64,000 bases of DNA from Rathayibacter sp. VKM Ac-2857 (GTDB taxonomy: Bacteria; Actinomycetota; Actinomycetes; Actinomycetales; Microbacteriaceae), in the NCBI RefSeq assembly GCF_013205025.1, contig NZ_JABMLE010000002.1, forward strand, positions 1,345,125 to 1,409,124, written 5' to 3'. The notes beneath the pieces are model-generated. The model saw only the letters and a program-made list of their open reading frames with translations, was not told the DNA's origin and ran no database searches. Position numbers and translations under genes: made by a program. Positions 61,048-64,000 of this stretch are shown here, one piece after another (position 1 is the first letter of the stretch; each line of letters begins with the position of its first letter).

Positions 61048-63472
61048 CGGCGCCGTCCTCCTCGGTGTCGGTGGGGGTGGTGTCGGGGGTGTGCTCGGCG
61101 GGAGCCTCGTCGAGCGGGGCGTCTTCAGCCGGGGCGTCCTCGCCGGAGGGCGCGTCTTCGGCGGTGTCCTCGGCGGCGGCGTCCTCAGCGGACGGCGCAT
61201 CGTCGGCGGCGTCCTCGACGGACAGCGCCTCGGGCGTCGCGTCGGCGAGAGCCTCCTCGAAGTCCGCCTCGGTCACGTCGTCGAGCGCGGCCTGGTGCTC
61301 GATGGCGTCCGCGGCCGTCGTCTCGGCGGCTGCATCGGAGTCGGCGGGTGCGTCGGAGTCAGGCGCCGCGTCGGACTTGTCGGACTGATCGGGCTCATCG
61401 ATCTCGGAGGGCTCGTCGGTCGCGTCGATCTCGGGAGCGTCCTGCTCCGCGAGCTCGGCCGAGTCGGGGTCGAGGCTGTCGTCCTCGTCGTCGAGCTCCG
61501 CGGAGTCGAGCTCCACCGAGTCGTCGAGCTCCACCGAGACGTCCAGCTCCGCAGAGTCGTCGAGATCGTCGTCGAGATCGTTCGCGTCGTCGGCCTCGGA
61601 GGACGCGTCGACAGCGACAAGCTCCGAGAGCTCGGCGCGTGAAGCGGGCACGTACTCGCCCTCCTCCTCGACGACCTCGATCGTCTCGTCGTCGCCACCG
61701 CCCTCGGCCGCGAAGACGGCGCGCGCGGCGATGTCCGCACGGCGCTGCCACTCGGCGGCCTCCTCGGCGCGGCCGACCTCGTCGAGGACGAGCGCGTACG
61801 CGGCGAAGAGGTCGGGGCTGTAGGAGAAGGCGCGGTCGGGGTCGAGCTGCGGGATCTCGAGCTCCATCAGCGCCAGCTCGCCCTGACCGAGGTCGAGGCG
61901 CGCTCCGGACATCGCGATGGCCAGCGACACCTGGGCGCCCGGGCTCAGCGTGCTGCGGTCCACGGAGCGGCCGAGCTCGAGCGCCTTGTCGGGGCGTCCG
62001 ACTCCACGCTCGCTGTCGACCATCAGCGGGACCTGCTCGTCCGAGCCCGAGATCCGCCGGTAGGTGCGCAGCTCGCGCAGCGCGAGAGCGAAGTCACCGG
62101 TCGCATAGGCCGAGATGGCGAGCGACTCGCGGACGACCGCGATCCGGCCGGCTCGGCGCGCAGCGGAGAGCACGTGGCGGTGCGCGAGCTCCGGGTCCTC
62201 CTCCAGCAGGCGGCCGGCCATCACCAGGTGACGCGCGACCCACTCCGCGTTGTCCTTGGACAGCGTGCGCAGCTCGTTGCGGGCGACCTTGTCCAGATCC
62301 TTCGCCTGGACGTCGTCCGGCAGATCGGGGTCGTCGTGCCGGGGCCGCACCGACTGGAGGGAGCGACGCTCGCGCTCCTCCTCGGTGAGCTCCGGTTCCT
62401 CGCGCGGAGCACCGCGACCGGCGTACCCGCCGCCGAATCCACCGCGGCCGCCCGCACGATCGCCGCCGCCCCGGCGGTCGTCGAAGCGCCCGCCGCGGGA
62501 GTCACCGTCACGGGAAGGACGGAAGTCGCCGTCACGACGCGGACGGGAATCAAAATCACGAGAAGGACGCGCATCGCCATCACGACGGGGACGAGAGTCA
62601 CCGTCACGAGAGGGACGGAAGTCGCCGTCACGACGCGGACGGGAATCACCATCACGAGAAGGACGCGCATCGCCATCACGGCGAGGACGAGAGTCACCAT
62701 CACGAGAAGGACGCGCATCGCCGTCACGACGAGGACGAGAGTCACCGTCACGAGAGGGACGGAAGTCACCCTCACGACGCGGACGGGAATCACCATCACG
62801 AGAAGGACGCACATCGCCGTCACGACGGGGACGAGAGTCTCCGTCACGGGACAGACGAGCATCGCCGTCACGACGGGGACGAGAGTCACCATCGCGAGAG
62901 GGACGGAAGTCACCCTCGCGACGGGGACGGGAGTCACCGTCACGAGAAGGACGGGAGTCACCGTCACGGCGAGGACGAGAGTCTCCATCACGGGAAGGTC
63001 GGAAGTCACCCTCACGACGAGGACGAGAGTCACCATCGCGAGAAGGACGGGCGTCACCGTCGCGACGCGGACGGGAGTCACCGTCACGAGAAGGACGGAA
63101 CTCTCCCTCACGACGAGGACGGGAATCGCCGTCACGAGAAGGACGCGCGTCGCCGGCCCGAGGCGGGCGGGCATCACCGTCGCGGCGCGGACGAGAGTCG
63201 CCACCCGAGTACGGACGCGAGTCGCCGTCGCGGCGCGGACGGGAGTCTCCACCACGATCAGGGCGTCCGGCGCCGTCACGACGAGGGGCGTCGGAGCGCG
63301 AACCGGAATCGTTCGAGCGGTACGGCCGGGAGTCTCCACCGCGAGCGGGTCGGTCGCCGTCGCGAGCTCCACCCCGCGGGGCGGAGGAGCGATCGCCGCC
63401 GGCGGCACGGGGCGGGCGCTCGTCGCGCCGGTCCTGTCCGCGGTCGTTGCGGTCGGGTGCTGCGTCGTCCAT
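61025..63472 (-). CDS. Repeat-rich TPR-like protein with Arg/Asp repeats and acidic tail
   Basis: An 815-residue cytoplasmic protein in three parts. Residues ~40-340 are low-complexity, Arg/Asp/Gly/Ser-rich; 115-322 are 13 tandem copies of the 16-residue unit GDSRPRR(D/E)G(D/E)xRPSRD. Residues ~345-590 form helical pairs (NAEWVARHLVMAGRLLEEDP, VVRESLAISAYATGDFALAL) that look like TPR-type repeats and are the conserved core. Residues ~600-815 are strongly acidic. The basic and acidic ends suggest a disordered scaffold that binds nucleic acid or proteins. It precedes the HAD gene in one transcript. Confidence 0.8.
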   Translation of the reverse strand: MDDAAPDRNDRGQDRRDERPPRAAGGDRSSAPRGGARDGDRPARGGDSRPYRSNDSGSRSDAPRRDGAGRPDRGGDSRPRRDGDSRPYSGGDSRPRRDGDARPPRAGDARPSRDGDSRPRREGEFRPSRDGDSRPRRDGDARPSRDGDSRPRREGDFRPSRDGDSRPRRDGDSRPSRDGDSRPRREGDFRPSRDGDSRPRRDGDARLSRDGDSRPRRDGDVRPSRDGDSRPRREGDFRPSRDGDSRPRRDGDARPSRDGDSRPRRDGDARPSRDGDSRPRRDGDFRPSRDGDSRPRRDGDARPSRDFDSRPRRDGDFRPSRDGDSRGGRFDDRRGGGDRAGGRGGFGGGYAGRGAPREEPELTEEERERRSLQSVRPRHDDPDLPDDVQAKDLDKVARNELRTLSKDNAEWVARHLVMAGRLLEEDPELAHRHVLSAARRAGRIAVVRESLAISAYATGDFALALRELRTYRRISGSDEQVPLMVDSERGVGRPDKALELGRSVDRSTLSPGAQVSLAIAMSGARLDLGQGELALMELEIPQLDPDRAFSYSPDLFAAYALVLDEVGRAEEAAEWQRRADIAARAVFAAEGGGDDETIEVVEEEGEYVPASRAELSELVAVDASSEADDANDLDDDLDDSAELDVSVELDDSVELDSAELDDEDDSLDPDSAELAEQDAPEIDATDEPSEIDEPDQSDKSDAAPDSDAPADSDAAAETTAADAIEHQAALDDVTEADFEEALADATPEALSVEDAADDAPSAEDAAAEDTAEDAPSGEDAPAEDAPLDEAPAEHTPDTTPTDTEEDGADVPKPEA
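62507..63130 (-). repeat. 48-bp tandem coding repeat, 13 units
   Basis: Each 48-bp unit encodes 16 residues and is itself two 24-bp halves (GDSRPRRD and GDxRPSRD). Synonymous changes between units are many while the protein repeat stays regular, so it is under selection rather than freshly expanded. All other frames also stay open through it. Confidence 0.85.
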
Positions 63473-63640
63473 GCGTTCCTCGCCTGTCGTGATGGAGCTC
63501 TGTGGAGTTGACCCGCTTGGAGGCGGGGATCGGCGACCCGTGAGTCACCAGCCACCACCCTAACCCGCACCGCGGCGGATGCCACGGGGGTCGAGATGAT
63601 GGGTCTTCCGGTTCCGTCTGGGGAACCTCTGGTTAAACAG

Positions 63641-63670
63641 CGATGGCCACCCATTTCTGGGTGGCCATCG
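63641..63670 (-). terminator. rRNA operon terminator
   Basis: A perfect 13-bp stem CGATGGCCACCCA (63641-63653), loop TTTC, TGGGTGGCCATCG (63658-63670). On the minus strand it follows the 5S rRNA and continues into CTGTTTAACC. The stretch 63473-63640 holds no gene. Confidence 0.9.
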
Positions 63671-63680
63671 TGAATTGGTG

Positions 63681-63798
63681 TCCGGCGGTGTCCTACTCTC
63701 CCACAGGGTCCCCCCTGCAGTACCATCGGCGCTGAGAGTCTTAGCTTCCGGGTTCGGAATGTGACCGGGCGTTTCCCTCTCGCTATGGCCGCCGTAAC
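63681..63798 (-). rRNA. rrf: 5S ribosomal RNA
   Basis: The minus strand reads GTTACGGCGGCCATAGCG at its 5' end, has the internal CCCGGTCACATTCCGAACCC loop and ends GGACACCGCCGGA, whose 3' part pairs with the 5' end. Length about 118 nt, normal for 5S. It is the last gene of a minus-strand rRNA operon whose 23S gene lies to the right. Confidence 0.95.
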
Positions 63799-64000
63799 CC
63801 TTCTAGACACATCCACTCGCCGTAGCGTGGTGGTGGTCAAATCTGGGTCACACGTCATGCGTGTGTTCTGTTGTCCGCCCCGAAGGTGCGGTGTGCAGAT
63901 CGTGTCTTTGCGAACACGACCCACGGTATGGAGCCCGTATTCTGGGAACCACAAAGTGGACGCAAGCAATCTCTGACCACTCCTACCAGCCTTTACAACG
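63799..64000 (-). other. 23S-5S rRNA spacer
   Basis: About 200 bp between 5S and the presumed 23S 3' end beyond the window. It contains no recognisable tRNA and no 23S sequence I could place; it ends at the window edge. Confidence 0.6.

Noticed and set aside
62507..63130. CRISPR-like array in the 48-bp repeats
   Set aside because: Repeats are contiguous, in frame and encode a regular 16-residue unit.
63799..64000. tRNA gene in the 23S-5S spacer
   Set aside because: No cloverleaf or CCA-type end could be traced.

Overview
The window is about 72% GC by eye, densely packed, with many GTG starts and ATGA/GTGA stop-start overlaps. Together with IdeR-type iron control, GAF-ANTAR proteins and ~110-residue proteins resembling a Microbacteriaceae family, this points to an actinobacterium, probably Microbacteriaceae (Rathayibacter- or Curtobacterium-like). 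The genus is inference. The right end enters the 3' end of a minus-strand rRNA operon (5S rRNA and its terminator).

Layout. (1) 1-14140 is an inositol-type catabolic locus. A sugar ABC importer (minus; ATPase cut by the window edge) is divergent from a LacI regulator. Behind a strong promoter overlapped by two LacI-type operators lies an iol-like operon: three Gfo/Idh/MocA dehydrogenases, two IolE-like TIM-barrel proteins, IolB, IolD and an aldehyde dehydrogenase. IolC kinase, IolJ aldolase and IolA are not here. (2) 14236-20050 holds a minus operon of split transketolase, PfkB sugar kinase and MFS transporter, divergent from two overlapping IclR genes. It looks like a separate pathway for an unidentified sugar. 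(3) 20164-22010 is a decayed, repeat-rich stretch with a truncated ImmA/IrrE gene, a small orphan gene and a 179-bp tandem repeat. (4) 22049-37542 starts with a PucR regulator divergent from a tightly coupled run: DUF917/S-Me-THD protein, HyuA-like protein, dipeptide-type ABC importer with a permease-ATPase fusion, amidohydrolase, alpha/beta hydrolase, PaiB-like protein, M20 amidohydrolase, PPOX flavoprotein and VanB-type reductase. This reads as an uncharacterised pathway for a cyclic amide, hydantoin-like or N-acyl compound, and is my best candidate for an undescribed system.

(5) 37567-41659 has a REP-like cluster, then an IdeR-boxed siderophore importer (lipoprotein, two permeases, ATPase). 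(6) 41676-45916 has palindromic elements and small orphan proteins, including two paralogues flanking a pair of GAF-ANTAR antiterminator-type regulators. (7) 46074-54300 has a secreted GH43-type enzyme under a LacI-like operator, an orphan response regulator, a SnoaL-like lipoprotein and a 1112-residue secreted protein with an E-E-L-G-H motif. (8) 54324-63472 holds a 2OG-Fe(II) oxygenase, stress-type SDR, PurC, MarR regulator, small proteins, MFS exporter, HAD-IIA phosphatase and a repeat-rich TPR-like protein. (9) 63641-64000 is the rRNA terminator, 5S rRNA and 23S-5S spacer.

Two families of dispersed inverted repeats punctuate the window. Family 1 has TGCTGATCGAGTAGC ends and lies near 21.5-22.0, 37.6-37.85 and 41.8-41.93 kb. 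Family 2 is a 62-63-bp palindrome with CGCGAGATGCCAC ends and an oriented core, in five copies between 41.7 and 54.3 kb.
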